A DNA stretch of 64,000 nt from Martelella endophytica (GCF_000960975.1 NZ_CP010803.1:719501-783500), one strand, 5' to 3'; shown: positions 50,815 to 60,331, counted from the stretch's first letter. Notes: generated by a model not told the origin, from the letters alone. A program made the numbers and translations.

Positions 50815-51921
50815 TCAGGGCACCAGCGTCAGAAGCACGAAGACGACGAAAATCACCAGATGCACGGTGCCCTGCAGCACCGTCGTGCGGCCCGTGCCGA
50901 GCGTGATCGTGCTGACGAACAGCGTCAGAAGCAGCATCACCAGCTGCTCGGGCTCCAGGCCCAGCGTCAGCGGATGCCCGGAGATGATGGTGAACAGCGA
51001 TACGATCGGGATCGACATGCCGATGCTGGCAAGCGCCGAGCCGAGCACCAGGTTGATGCTCTGCTGGATTTTGTTCTGCAGCGCCGCCTGGATCGACGAA
51101 ATGCCCTCCGGCAGCAGCACCAGCGTTGCGATGACGACACCGACGAGCGCCGACGGCAGGCCGGCTGCCGCGATCGCATGGTCGAGCGGATGCGAAAGCG
51201 CTTCGGCGAGCAGGATGACGGTGGCAAGCGCAAGCGGCAGCAGCAGCGACGAATGGAGCGTCACCCGTCCGCTCGGGGTCTCGTTGTGCTTCTGGAAGAA
51301 GTGCTCGCGCTCGGACCCGGCATCATCAACGAAATAGTTCCGGTGGCGCACGGTCTGGATGAACAGGAAGACGCCATAGAGCACCAGGCAGCAGAGGCTG
51401 ATGACCAGAAGCTGCGCCCAGGAATACTGACGGTGATCCCCCGAAATGGCAAAGTCCGGCAGCACGAAGGCGAGCGTCGAGAGCGTGCCGAGCACGGCAA
51501 GCGCGGCCGATGCGGCATCGAGCTTGAAGCTCTGTTCGTGATAGATGCGTGCCCCGAGGATGAGGCAGATGCCGATGATGCCGTTGAGCACGATCATGAC
51601 CGCGGAAAACACGGTATCGCGGGCGACCTCGTCGGTGCCTTCCATGCCCGACATCATGATCGAGATGATGAGCGCGACCTCGATGAGCGTCACGCAGCCT
51701 GCGAGCACGAGCGAGCCATGAGGCTCACCGATCTTCGCGCCGATCACGCCGGCATGCATGACAGAGGCGAAGATGGCGCCGCCAAGCAGCAGCACGGCGG
51801 GAATGATGAATACGAGCGAGGTCTCATGCAGAACCCCGGTCACCTCGAGACCGCTCAGGCCCGCCGCGAGGACAGGCAGGACCCAACTCCAGGTCGGAGT
51901 GGAACGGGGGTTTATGTGCAT
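50815..51921 (-). CDS. chaA: ChaA-type calcium/sodium:proton antiporter
   Basis: A 368-residue, 10-11-helix CaCA-superfamily membrane protein. Alpha-repeat motifs: GEPHGSLVLAGCVTLIEVALIISIM and LLPEGISSIQAALQNKIQQSINLVLGSALASIG, with the acidic residues that bind the cation. ChaA exchanges Na, Ca or K for protons and matters at high pH or salt. It lies 51 bases after the TolC-type gene on the same strand. It may be part of that transcript or have its own promoter; I see none. Confidence 0.88.
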   Translation of the reverse strand: MHINPRSTPTWSWVLPVLAAGLSGLEVTGVLHETSLVFIIPAVLLLGGAIFASVMHAGVIGAKIGEPHGSLVLAGCVTLIEVALIISIMMSGMEGTDEVARDTVFSAVMIVLNGIIGICLILGARIYHEQSFKLDAASAALAVLGTLSTLAFVLPDFAISGDHRQYSWAQLLVISLCCLVLYGVFLFIQTVRHRNYFVDDAGSEREHFFQKHNETPSGRVTLHSSLLLPLALATVILLAEALSHPLDHAIAAAGLPSALVGVVIATLVLLPEGISSIQAALQNKIQQSINLVLGSALASIGMSIPIVSLFTIISGHPLTLGLEPEQLVMLLLTLFVSTITLGTGRTTVLQGTVHLVIFVVFVLLTLVP

Positions 51922-51972
51922 GCATTTCTCCTTGTGGCCGCCCGCGAAAGATGGCGGAGACTAGCGAGGCGT

Positions 51973-53454
51973 TTACGGAACCCGGCCCGGCGAGGCCATG
52001 GAGTTGCCGAGAACAAAGGCGAGGTTGGCGGCGGCGGCGAACGAAGCCTCCCGTGCATCACCCTCCGCCATGCGGGCATTGGCAAGGTCCGCCTCGGCGG
52101 CGGCGGCGGCCGTGACCGTGCCGACGCCGTTCTTGTAGGCTTCGAGCGCGGCGTCATAGGTGCGGTCGGCGGCGTTCACCATCTTGACGGCGGCGTTGTG
52201 AGAGGCGATCGCGCTGGTCAGTCCGTTGGAAGCGACGACGATCTCGCGCGCGGCCGCGTCCTTCAGCCGCTCGAAATCGCTTGAGGCAGTGGCGGCGCGG
52301 CTTTCCGCCTCCTTCATCGCCGCCTCGCGCATTCCGCCATCGTAAAGCGGGAATGTCAGGCCGACGAAGACATTGCCATTGACGCCGCTGGCATTGGCGG
52401 TGGGCAGTCCCCTGACGGTGGCATTCGCGCTGTAGGTCGAAAGCGTACCGTAGACGCCGATCTTCGGCATGAAGGTCGCCCGGGTTACGTCGACGCCCGA
52501 TTGCGAGGCTTTCACTGCGGCATATCCGGCGAGAATGTCCGGGCGGCGGGCCAGCGCGAGGTCGATCATCGTCGCAATCGGCGTCTGGACCGAGCTTGGC
52601 AGCCGCCGATTGTCGTTGCTCCTGACCTTGAGATTGACCATCGGCGAGATACCGACCGCGGCGAGCAGCGCCTGATAGGCATCGTCCTCGTCGCCTTTCG
52701 ACTGCACCACGCGGAACTCGCCCTGCGCAACGAGCTGCTCGGCCTGTGCAACCTCCACGGACGTGGCAAGCCCGGCCTTTCGCTTGGCATTGACGGCATC
52801 GGCGAGCGTGCGCGCATTGCCGAGCGACTGCACCGCCACGCGCTGATGCATGCGCGCGGCGTTATACTGATGGTAGGCGGCCGTGACCTGGAAGATCAGC
52901 TGCTGATGGGCGGCGTTGAACTTGTAGTTGGCGGCGAGCGACAGCTCTTCGGCGGCGGAAACGGCCGCGCTGCGTCCGCCGAAATCGAAGGCCAGCCACT
53001 GCAGGGCGATGAACGGCGCCACGCCGTCGATATTGGTGTCGAAATAGGAGCTGCCGCCAACCGGGATCGGCAGGGGCGAGGTGTTGGTTCCCGTGCCCGC
53101 CAGAACATTGGCGGTGATGAAGGGAAGGTAGGTCGCTTCCGCCATGCCGACAGCGACGGCGGCCCGGCGCGCATCCTCCCAGGCGGCGCGTGTGGTCGGA
53201 TTGCTGCGCTGGGCAAGATCGATCAGTTCCGGCAGGCCATAGTTGCGGCTCTCGTCGACCTCGGGTCGGGAGATCGCAAGCGCACCTTCAGCCTCCGCAC
53301 TGGCTCTGAGGGATGTCGCGCCATCCATCCACGGCTGGTCGGGCGAAGCGGGTGCGAGCTTGAGGGCATCCGCCGAACAGGAGGCGAGCAGCACCGCGGC
53401 AGCCATTGCTGCTGCCGATTGCCATCCCACTGTCCTGCGGTTCGCGAAATTCAC
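51973..53454 (-). CDS. TolC-family outer-membrane efflux lipoprotein
   Basis: A 493-residue outer-membrane channel subunit. The N-terminus has a lipoprotein signal (VLLASC lipobox, Cys near residue 26). Two repeated helical hairpins follow, each with long alanine-rich coiled coils (for example VAVGMAEATYLPFITANVLAG, AAREIVVASNGLTSAIASHNAAVKMVNAADRTYDAALEAYKNGVGTVTAAAAAEADLANARM). It overlaps the FUSC-type transporter gene by four bases and completes a tripartite efflux system with it and the HlyD-type adaptor. Confidence 0.87.
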   Translation of the reverse strand: MNFANRRTVGWQSAAAMAAAVLLASCSADALKLAPASPDQPWMDGATSLRASAEAEGALAISRPEVDESRNYGLPELIDLAQRSNPTTRAAWEDARRAAVAVGMAEATYLPFITANVLAGTGTNTSPLPIPVGGSSYFDTNIDGVAPFIALQWLAFDFGGRSAAVSAAEELSLAANYKFNAAHQQLIFQVTAAYHQYNAARMHQRVAVQSLGNARTLADAVNAKRKAGLATSVEVAQAEQLVAQGEFRVVQSKGDEDDAYQALLAAVGISPMVNLKVRSNDNRRLPSSVQTPIATMIDLALARRPDILAGYAAVKASQSGVDVTRATFMPKIGVYGTLSTYSANATVRGLPTANASGVNGNVFVGLTFPLYDGGMREAAMKEAESRAATASSDFERLKDAAAREIVVASNGLTSAIASHNAAVKMVNAADRTYDAALEAYKNGVGTVTAAAAAEADLANARMAEGDAREASFAAAANLAFVLGNSMASPGRVP

Positions 53455-55307
53455 CCCGTCACCCCCGGTTCCTGCGTTCCGGTCAAATCAGTTTCCGTGT
53501 CTTCCGACAAGTCTTGTCGCGAAATTCGGCTCTCCAGTGTGGCAATGTCGGCCTCGGCGCGCGCGTCGACTTCGGGCCGGAACATCAGGTCCAGCGCCCT
53601 TTCGTTGAGCTGGTCGGCCAGCACCAGCGCCCGGCTGCGTTCCTCGCGTGGCCAGCGCATCGAATGCGGCTCATAGCTCGCCATGTCGATGGCTTCGCGG
53701 ACGGATCCGAGGTTCTGTTCGATCAGCGCGACATAACCGAGCGAGGCGCGCCGTTCGGCAAAGGGCGTGGCGGCGAGTTTGCGCACCCGCGCCACTGCCT
53801 CGCCAAGCCCATCGCGCACCGCCTGAGAAACGCTGACCGGCCAGATCAGCGTGAAGACGAGATAGACCACGGTGTTGCCGAGCAGGATGCCAATGATGCG
53901 ATCGCTGGCAGACGACAGGTCGGTGCCCGGGCTGAAGCCCTGGATGACGGTCAGGAGGAAGGCGAGCGCGATCTGCACCCCGCCATAGGAAATCCGCTCG
54001 CTGCCGGTCGAGACCCAGGCAGAAAGCGCAACGACGACGAAGATCAGCGCCGCAAGGGCACCAACCGATTCCATCTGCGGAATGAGGTAGAGGATCGTCA
54101 CAAGCCCGATGAAGGCGCCGATGAGACAGCCGGTGATGCGCAGCACCAGCTTGTGCACCGTCTCGCCCGTCGTGCCGAGTGCGGCGACATAACAGGTGAT
54201 CATCGCTGTATGGATGCCGGACCAGTCGGCGGCGGTGTAGATGAAGTAGCAGGTGACGGCGGCAAGCGTGGTCTTCAGCGCGAACTGCAGATGAACGGGA
54301 TTGGTGAAGGCATCCGGCGCGACGAAGGCATCGTCAAGCGGAAGGCCCTTTTCCAGCGGCGCTTCGCCGACGAGATCTTGAAGCGTGTCCGCGACATGCG
54401 AAAGCCGCTTGTCCTCGATGTCGGGCAGTGTGGGCCTTTCGTCCTCGAATATCTTGCGCGTAAAAACGATATCCGCGGCCCGGCGGCAGGCGGCGGCAAG
54501 CGCTCCGCGTTCGGCTTCGTCGGTATCAGCACCGACACCGGAAGCGGCAAGCAGCAGCCGGTAGCTTTGGGCCTGGGACTTCGAAAGAAAGGCGTTGGTG
54601 CGGCCGTTGACCAAGTGGAACATGCCGGTCGTCTTCAAGAGGTTGTCCGCGTTCGCGGTGCCTTCGCCGATGGTCTCGGTCAGCTTCTCGCGCAGGCCTT
54701 CGCCCGGCTTTTCCAGCCAGTCGGCGGCAAGGTTCAGCCGGTCGGCGATCTCCTGGCGCAGCAGCTTCTGCGGGGGAATACCGAACAACAGGTTATAGAC
54801 CGCCATCACCGCCATCGGCACGAACACCATCGCCCAGGCATAGAGCACGGCGCGCGTTGCGATCTCGCCGATCGGGATGGAGCCGAGCAGCGTCATCACG
54901 AAGGAAATCACCAGCGCGACGATGCCGGCCTGCTCGCCGAGCTTGGTGGCCGAATCGACATAGAGGAAGATGAAGGAGGTGATGACGATCGCCGCGATCT
55001 GGGCTGCCGGATAGTCGATCGTCAGGTTGATGAGGCCGATCAGCAGGAAGACGACGAAGGTGACGGCAAGGATCAGGCCGACGCCGGTCAGCACATTGTC
55101 GGCCGCGCTCGGCTTGGCCATGAAGATCACCAGATAGCAGCCGATCGCCGCTTCCGGGAAATGGTACATCATCGAGATGACGCAGGAGATGGCGCAGATG
55201 ATGCCGATCGAGACCGACTGCGTGAACCGTCCCGGAAACGGCTTCAGGTCGTCGATCAGGCGCAGCGACCTGCGCCCGAGATCACTCGTCTGTGCAGGAT
55301 TGGCCAT
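53451..55307 (-). CDS. FUSC/AaeB-family inner-membrane efflux protein
   Basis: A 618-residue inner-membrane protein of the fusaric-acid-resistance / p-hydroxybenzoate exporter (AaeB) family. An N-terminal group of about six helices (IGIICAISCVISMMYHFPEAAIGCYLVIFMAKPSAADNVLTGVGLILAVTF), a cytoplasmic domain at about residues 180-330, then a second group of helices (LQFALKTTLAAVTCYFIYTAADWSGIHTAMITCYVAALGTTGETVHKLVLRITGCLIGAFIGL). It probably exports aromatic acids or similar amphipathic compounds. Its start overlaps the adaptor gene by 26 bases. Confidence 0.87.
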   Translation of the reverse strand: MANPAQTSDLGRRSLRLIDDLKPFPGRFTQSVSIGIICAISCVISMMYHFPEAAIGCYLVIFMAKPSAADNVLTGVGLILAVTFVVFLLIGLINLTIDYPAAQIAAIVITSFIFLYVDSATKLGEQAGIVALVISFVMTLLGSIPIGEIATRAVLYAWAMVFVPMAVMAVYNLLFGIPPQKLLRQEIADRLNLAADWLEKPGEGLREKLTETIGEGTANADNLLKTTGMFHLVNGRTNAFLSKSQAQSYRLLLAASGVGADTDEAERGALAAACRRAADIVFTRKIFEDERPTLPDIEDKRLSHVADTLQDLVGEAPLEKGLPLDDAFVAPDAFTNPVHLQFALKTTLAAVTCYFIYTAADWSGIHTAMITCYVAALGTTGETVHKLVLRITGCLIGAFIGLVTILYLIPQMESVGALAALIFVVVALSAWVSTGSERISYGGVQIALAFLLTVIQGFSPGTDLSSASDRIIGILLGNTVVYLVFTLIWPVSVSQAVRDGLGEAVARVRKLAATPFAERRASLGYVALIEQNLGSVREAIDMASYEPHSMRWPREERSRALVLADQLNERALDLMFRPEVDARAEADIATLESRISRQDLSEDTETDLTGTQEPGVTG

Positions 55308-56325
55308 GCTCTACCACGCTGGAGGCGGAGGCGCCGACGCGCATCAGATCCGGCGGCGGATCATCGAGTGCTATGCGGACCGGGAACCGCTGGGCGATAC
55401 GCACCCAGTCGAGTTCCTTCGGAACATAGGGAAGGCTGCGGGGTATATTGATCGCGCCTTCGGTCGTGACACCCCAGCCGATACCCTGGACGTGGCCCCT
55501 GATCGGCACGGACCTGTCCGACATCACATAGACGGTGGCACAGGTGCCGACCTTGATGTCGCCGATTTCACCCTCGCGATAAAGTGCGGTGGCAAACCAG
55601 TGTTCGGTGTTGACCAGCGTGAAGACACTTTCGCCCGTCACGATGAACTGTCCGCTTGATGTGCCAAGGCCGACGACCCGGCCGTCATGCGGCGCGAAGA
55701 CCTTGGTATTGGCAAGGTTTCGCTCGGCGATGGCGAGCGCGGCGCGCCGGCTTTCGATCAGCGCCAGCGAGGCATCCGGCGAGGAGACGAGCGATCTGGC
55801 CGCCGTGCTCTGCTGCTCGGCCTGCTGCAACGAGACTTCGGCGTCACGCTTGGCGGTGCGGGCGTCCTGGACCTGCTGGTCGGTAACATAGCCCTTCGGC
55901 TGCAGGGGCAGCAGTCTTTCAAGCGTTTCGGTGGCAAGCTCGAGGTTGACCTTGGCCCGGTCGATCTGCTGGTCGGCGATGACGGCATTCGCCTCTTCGG
56001 CGGCGATGCTGCGCTTCTGGGCCTCATAGGCCGCTTCCGCCGCCTTCAGATCGCCCTCGGCCATCTGCACCTGAAGCCGGTAGGTCTCGTCTTCAAGCGT
56101 GAACAGAAGCTCGCCTTTCGACACCTTGTCGTTCTCGGCGACGAATATCTCGGAAACCCTGCCCGGCACGGTGGCGGAGATATTGGTGATGGGTGCCGTC
56201 AGCGTCGCGTCCTGCGACAGGATGTTTCTGTGAGACCGGGTCATGTGCTCGTAGCCGAGCCAGGCCGTCGCCGCGATCAGCACGACGGGCACGAGGATGA
56301 GAAGCTTGGCCTTGTTGGAAAGCAT
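55282..56325 (-). CDS. HlyD/EmrA-family periplasmic adaptor (AaeA-like)
   Basis: A 347-residue membrane-fusion protein: one N-terminal membrane anchor (residues 7-24, LLILVPVVLIAATAWLGY), a barrel-sandwich lipoyl domain (ISATVPGRVSEIFVAENDKVSKGELLFTLEDE ... NTKVFAPHDGRVVGLGTSSGQFIV), and an alpha-helical hairpin in between (residues 75-190). It bridges the FUSC-type pump and the TolC-type channel. It lies six bases after the ytcA-like gene. Confidence 0.88.
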   Translation of the reverse strand: MLSNKAKLLILVPVVLIAATAWLGYEHMTRSHRNILSQDATLTAPITNISATVPGRVSEIFVAENDKVSKGELLFTLEDETYRLQVQMAEGDLKAAEAAYEAQKRSIAAEEANAVIADQQIDRAKVNLELATETLERLLPLQPKGYVTDQQVQDARTAKRDAEVSLQQAEQQSTAARSLVSSPDASLALIESRRAALAIAERNLANTKVFAPHDGRVVGLGTSSGQFIVTGESVFTLVNTEHWFATALYREGEIGDIKVGTCATVYVMSDRSVPIRGHVQGIGWGVTTEGAINIPRSLPYVPKELDWVRIAQRFPVRIALDDPPPDLMRVGASASSVVEHGQSCTDE

Positions 56326-56331
56326 CGCCTG

Positions 56332-56604
56332 CTACCTCCCGAACACGAAAAGAGAGGTGGCGAGGCCGATGCAGATGGCGAGAAGCAGGTACACCAGCAC
56401 CCTCAGCGGCATGACATCATCGAGCCCGGTCCGGATCAGCACCAGCCGGATGATGACGGTGGAGATGATACCGATCAGCGTCGATGCGATCCAGGACGGG
56501 AAGTAGGCGCCGTAAAGTGCAAATTCCGGGCCCTTGCTCGCAGAAGCGCAGCCATTCAGCGCAAGTGCCGCTGCAAGGAAACTGATGACACGGAATTGAG
56601 CCAC
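56332..56604 (-). CDS. YtcA/AaeX-like (DUF1656-type) small membrane lipoprotein
   Basis: A 90-residue protein with a signal that ends in a lipobox (ALNGC, Cys near 19), then FALYGAYFPSWIASTLIGIISTVIIRLVLIR and a second membrane helix VLVYLLLAICIGLATSLFVF. This is the YtcA/DUF1656 pattern, which goes with AaeA/AaeB-type efflux systems. First gene of the efflux operon. Its role is unknown, probably assembly or stability of the pump. Confidence 0.77.
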   Translation of the reverse strand: MAQFRVISFLAAALALNGCASASKGPEFALYGAYFPSWIASTLIGIISTVIIRLVLIRTGLDDVMPLRVLVYLLLAICIGLATSLFVFGR

Positions 56605-56668
56605 GCCTGAATACTCTTCATTTCACTACCTGGTCCTGCCGCCTGCAAAAGCGGTTCAGAACATTTCC

Positions 56669-56691
56669 GTTACCGGAGAGCGACATGTCAA
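56669..56691 (-). promoter_or_regulatory. Possible promoter of the efflux operon region
   Basis: On the minus strand TTGACA (56691-56686) is a perfect -35 box, but the expected -10 about 17 bases downstream (near GGAAAT) is poor. It lies in the 134-base gap upstream of the ytcA-like gene. A GGGTGG...CCACCC stem with a 10-base loop (about 56694-56715) lies just upstream and may end the beta-barrel gene region's neighbour transcript. Confidence 0.3.
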
Positions 56692-56738
56692 CACGGGTGG
56701 CACGATAATACCACCCTTTCGTCCACAATCAGCCGCCT

Positions 56739-57563
56739 TCAGAACCGGAACATCACGCCGGCGACGGGACCTTGCAGGACGGTGTCGAAGACATTGCCGT
56801 CATGATCATAGTCGATCGACTGGTATTTATAGCCGACGGAGAGCGAGGTGCGCGGGGTGAAGTCATAGCGGAAGGCCGCAAGCGCCATCCACGAAATATC
56901 CGATCCCGCGGAAAAGCCGCCAACATCCGCCTGCCCGATAATGCCCATCTTCTCGTTGAACTTGTACTGGGCGAGGAAGCCGAATGCGGGGTCGACCCAG
57001 CCGAAATCCGTCTTGGCGCCATAGTTCGCACCATAGGTCGGTGCGCTCACATGGATATCGGTCCAGACATGATAGATGCGCACGCCGCCCAGGAAATCCA
57101 TCTTGAACCGGTCCGTATCGGCAAGGCGAACCGAACCGAAAAGCGCGGTGTTGAAGAGCTTGCTGCCGACATCGACATCGATGTTGTCGACGACCCCGAA
57201 ACCCGGAATGTTGACCGGACCCGTCGCTTCCTGATCGCTCAGATCGACATACATGATATCGGCATAGGCGCCGAAGCTGCCATTGGTTGCCCAGAGGTTG
57301 ATGAAGCCAGCGAAATTGAGCTGCTCCAGAACGTCCGAGAAGCTCTGATGCAGTTCGACGGTCGACGCGCCGGTATAGGGCGTGACATGCCCGGTCATGC
57401 CGGTCGCCCAGAGATAGGGCGTGACGACGAAGGTCCAGTCCGAGGTCGGCGCGGCCACCGGCGTGACGACGGGTGCTGCGGACAGATCGGCCGCCGAAGC
57501 TGTGCCGGAGAGAAGGCTGACGGCGAAAGAGACGCCGAGAATGCTGCGAAAGGCGATATTCAT
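56739..57563 (-). CDS. Outer-membrane beta-barrel protein
   Basis: A 274-residue protein with a Sec signal (residues 1-24, cleaved after TASA/ADLS). The mature part alternates in a beta-barrel pattern (DWTFVVTPYLWATGMTGHV, FGAYADIMYVDLSD, MDFLGGVRIYHVWTDIHV, TSLSVGYKYQSIDYDHDG) and ends in phenylalanine (MFRF), the insertion signal for outer-membrane proteins. It is similar in style to small porin-like or OmpW/Omp31-type proteins; no exact role can be given. It lies between the efflux operon and the amidohydrolase on the same strand, with 27 bases to the latter. Confidence 0.78.
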   Translation of the reverse strand: MNIAFRSILGVSFAVSLLSGTASAADLSAAPVVTPVAAPTSDWTFVVTPYLWATGMTGHVTPYTGASTVELHQSFSDVLEQLNFAGFINLWATNGSFGAYADIMYVDLSDQEATGPVNIPGFGVVDNIDVDVGSKLFNTALFGSVRLADTDRFKMDFLGGVRIYHVWTDIHVSAPTYGANYGAKTDFGWVDPAFGFLAQYKFNEKMGIIGQADVGGFSAGSDISWMALAAFRYDFTPRTSLSVGYKYQSIDYDHDGNVFDTVLQGPVAGVMFRF

Positions 57564-57590
57564 TGCTTGTTGCCCTTGTCCGGTTCGATG

Positions 57591-59033
57591 CTAAAGCGTG
57601 TTCTTGAAGAAACGGCCATCCTTCATGATGATGGCCATGTTTTCGGGGTTTGCAACCAGAGAAATATCCTCGAGCGGATTGCCATCAATCAGAAGCAGGT
57701 CGGCGAGCGCATCGGGCTCGATGACACCGATCTTGCCGGGATAGGGATTGCGCTCGCCGGAAAGCGCCATCAGTTCGCCGCTGCGGCCCGTTGCCATGCG
57801 CAGGACGTCGACATTGGAGAACCAGTCGGAAAGCAGCGCCAGCTGCCGGCCCTGCGTCTCTGTGCCCGGCGGGTTGAACAGCACATCCGTGCCCCAGACG
57901 AACTTTTCCAGGCCGAATTTCTGCGCCCATTCGAAGCAGCGCACCGTGCCCCTGGCAATTTCCTGCTGTTCGCGCCGCTGCTGCTCTGTCCCCTTGGGAT
58001 TGGCATATTCACCGCCGAGGAAGGGCTGGATACTCCACCAGATCCCCTGGTCGGCCATCATCCGCACCGTTTCCTCATCGGCAAGCTGGCCATGTTCGAT
58101 GCAGTGGACACCGTTGTCGATCGAGCGCCTGATGCCCTTGGCGGTATAGACGTGGGTGCAGACATAGGTGCCCCAGTCTTCCGCCGCCTGCACCGCGGCA
58201 CGGATTTCTTCCGGCAGGAATTGCAGGCTCGGCACCGGATCGTAGCTTGAGGAAACGCCGCCGCCGGTCATGATCTTGATCTGGCTGGCGCCGAGTAGAA
58301 GCTGCTCGCGCACCCGGTTCAGAACCTGCGGCACGCCGTTGGCGATGGAGGAGATGCCGGCCTGCTCGGCATGGCTGAGGTTGGACTGATCGGAGGCCGG
58401 GATCTCGTAGACCATGCGGAAATCGCCGTGGCCGGAGGTTTGCGAGATCATCGCGCCGGAGGGGTAGATGCGCGGGCCGACGGCCTTGCCTTCATCGATC
58501 GCGCGCTTCAGCGGAAAGGATGGCCCGCCAACGTCGCGAATGGTGGTAAAGCCGCGCATCAGCGTCTTCTGCGCTTCATTGGCGGCGACCAGATGGACAT
58601 AGGGCACGGCCGCGGTCATCGCCACCTGCATCGGGATCGCGCAAAGCAGCGCATGCCAGTGGCTGTCGATCAGGCCCGGCATCAGCACCCTTCCGCCGCA
58701 GTCGACCGTCGTCACATCGTCGACCGTTTCGGACGTCGGGACCAGCGCCGCGATCCGGTTGTCGCGGATGAGGACGTTGCGGCCTTCGATCAGATCGGCC
58801 GAATGACCGTCGAAGACGCGGACATTGGTGAAGAGCGTCGCTTCGGGGACTGTCTGGGCAAGGGCGGGAAAGGCCGAAACCGCATTGGCGGCGATGCCTG
58901 CCGCCACGCCCTTGAGGATCGACCGGCGGCTGAAGCCATCGGCAAGGCGCGCATTCAGCCGCGCGAAATCGGGTGTGTGGCAGAGGCATCCCGCCCCGTG
59001 AACAAGATGCTGGTATTTCGTGCCCGCGCGCAT
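57591..59033 (-). CDS. Tat-exported M38-like amidohydrolase
   Basis: About 480 residues. A twin-arginine motif SRRSILKG lies near residue 36 (43 if the ATG at 59054 is used), followed by a hydrophobic stretch and an AFPALAQ cleavage region. The catalytic part has HxH in LIDSHWH, a lysine in QIKIMTGGGVS, CTHVYT, CIEHGQL and the aspartate in VWGTDVLF. It resembles the cytoplasmic amidohydrolase at 10832-12073. ATG 59033 is preferred for the GGGGGA ahead of it. The long n-region with a CLC pair before the twin arginines is unusual. Likely a periplasmic dipeptidase or cyclic-imide hydrolase. Confidence 0.77.
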   Translation of the reverse strand: MRAGTKYQHLVHGAGCLCHTPDFARLNARLADGFSRRSILKGVAAGIAANAVSAFPALAQTVPEATLFTNVRVFDGHSADLIEGRNVLIRDNRIAALVPTSETVDDVTTVDCGGRVLMPGLIDSHWHALLCAIPMQVAMTAAVPYVHLVAANEAQKTLMRGFTTIRDVGGPSFPLKRAIDEGKAVGPRIYPSGAMISQTSGHGDFRMVYEIPASDQSNLSHAEQAGISSIANGVPQVLNRVREQLLLGASQIKIMTGGGVSSSYDPVPSLQFLPEEIRAAVQAAEDWGTYVCTHVYTAKGIRRSIDNGVHCIEHGQLADEETVRMMADQGIWWSIQPFLGGEYANPKGTEQQRREQQEIARGTVRCFEWAQKFGLEKFVWGTDVLFNPPGTETQGRQLALLSDWFSNVDVLRMATGRSGELMALSGERNPYPGKIGVIEPDALADLLLIDGNPLEDISLVANPENMAIIMKDGRFFKNTL

Positions 59034-59191
59034 GCTTCCCCCATGGTATGCCATCCCTCGCCCGATGATGACCCGGCGCCGCTGGCAAATCTCCGCCCGC
59101 CGCGCCGCGAAGGCTCATCGTTCAGGGAAACCCTACGAAGCTTCGCCCCTTGAATGCAAGTAAAGCCTTGATGAAAAAGCAATGTGCCTTG

Positions 59192-60331
59192 CTAATCGCC
59201 GGCCAGCGCATCGCCCGCCAGATCAAACGGCGCCGAAAGCGTGTTGCCGACGGCATCGAAGATCAGTGCGCCCGCCTGTCGCAGCGGGCTGGACATGTCG
59301 TTGGTATCCTCGAGCTCGGGATAGATCGCGGCGAGATCGGCATAGCGGCTGTGGTTCAGCGGATCGCTTGAGGAGACGGAGGAGATGTCGAGCAGCAGTA
59401 CGTGCTCCTCGCGCGCCTTGGCAACCACATCCGGATCGGTGATATCGAGCTGACCCGCACGCTGATGGTTGCCCTGGAGCAGCCGGGAAGCGGCAAGCGC
59501 GCGGTCGTCGGCCGAGACCATCACCAGCAGGGGCGGGTCGAGCGGGCCGATGACGTCAAGCTGGGCGTTGAAGACATCCTCGTCGATGTCGGGCGCCGCA
59601 AGAATGACATTGAGTTTCCTGAGCGCTGGCCGATCGCCTTCCAGCGCGAGCTGGCGCAGCGCCTCCATCGAAAGCCATCCGCCCATGGAATGGCCGAAGA
59701 GCATCACCGAGCGAACCTTTGAAAGGCTGGTCAATTGCTCGAGCACATCTGTCAGGCCGTCGCGCGAGAAGGTCGCCGATTCCCGGTCGGTGGCGTAATC
59801 CAGAAGCCGCGCCTGCGAAGGCCAGGAGAAGAACACCGGCACGCCGGTAATTTCGGAATCGGCCGAAAGCTGAGCGAGCCTGAAAAGCCCCTCCTGAAAG
59901 CTGACATTGAAACCATGCACGAACAGCGCAATCCGGCCGCTGTCGCTGGCGTCCGCATTCACCGCCTTGTCGAAGGCCTGCTTCGACAGGACCACATGCC
60001 GGACGACGGTAAACTTCGTGTCGGGGTGGGGCCTGGCGGAATAGGGCCACTCGATCTCGCCGGACACATGGTTTGGCGGAATGGAGATGGTGAAAGCTGC
60101 GTAGCTCAGGTTTTCGGCCCGATCATTGGTGAAGCCCTCATGCGCCACCTCGGCGGCCTCGCGCGATGTCGCGACATAGATGGTGACGGTGCGACGCCCT
60201 TCGGACCCATCCGGATAGGAGCGCAGCACCTCCGGACCCGGCCTCGTCCCGCAACCGGCCAGCGTTATCAGCATCACAAGCAGAAAAGACAGCTGACATA
60301 GTGCTGCGATGACGCGGCCGCTTGCTGTCAT
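59192..60331 (-). CDS. DUF900-type alpha/beta hydrolase lipoprotein
   Basis: About 379 residues. The N-terminus has a lipoprotein signal with lipobox LITLAGC (Cys near residue 27). The alpha/beta hydrolase part shows VHGFNVSFQEGLFRLAQLSADSEITGVPVFFSWPSQ, then the nucleophile elbow GHSMGG, then the DUF900 pattern. It is a predicted periplasmic esterase or lipase-like hydrolase of unknown substrate. No clear ribosome site precedes ATG 60331; ATG 60364 and GTG 60376 are alternatives, so the start is uncertain. Confidence 0.7.
   Translation of the reverse strand: MTASGRVIAALCQLSFLLVMLITLAGCGTRPGPEVLRSYPDGSEGRRTVTIYVATSREAAEVAHEGFTNDRAENLSYAAFTISIPPNHVSGEIEWPYSARPHPDTKFTVVRHVVLSKQAFDKAVNADASDSGRIALFVHGFNVSFQEGLFRLAQLSADSEITGVPVFFSWPSQARLLDYATDRESATFSRDGLTDVLEQLTSLSKVRSVMLFGHSMGGWLSMEALRQLALEGDRPALRKLNVILAAPDIDEDVFNAQLDVIGPLDPPLLVMVSADDRALAASRLLQGNHQRAGQLDITDPDVVAKAREEHVLLLDISSVSSSDPLNHSRYADLAAIYPELEDTNDMSSPLRQAGALIFDAVGNTLSAPFDLAGDALAGD

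Noticed and set aside
50758-52284. Plus-strand open frame of 508 codons opposite chaA
   Set aside because: The translation is almost only charged residues (mirror image of hydrophobic helices). ChaA on the minus strand is unmistakable.
53406-55451. Plus-strand open frame of 681 codons opposite the FUSC-type pump
   Set aside because: Same reason: a polar, low-complexity shadow of a membrane protein gene that overlaps its neighbours translationally.
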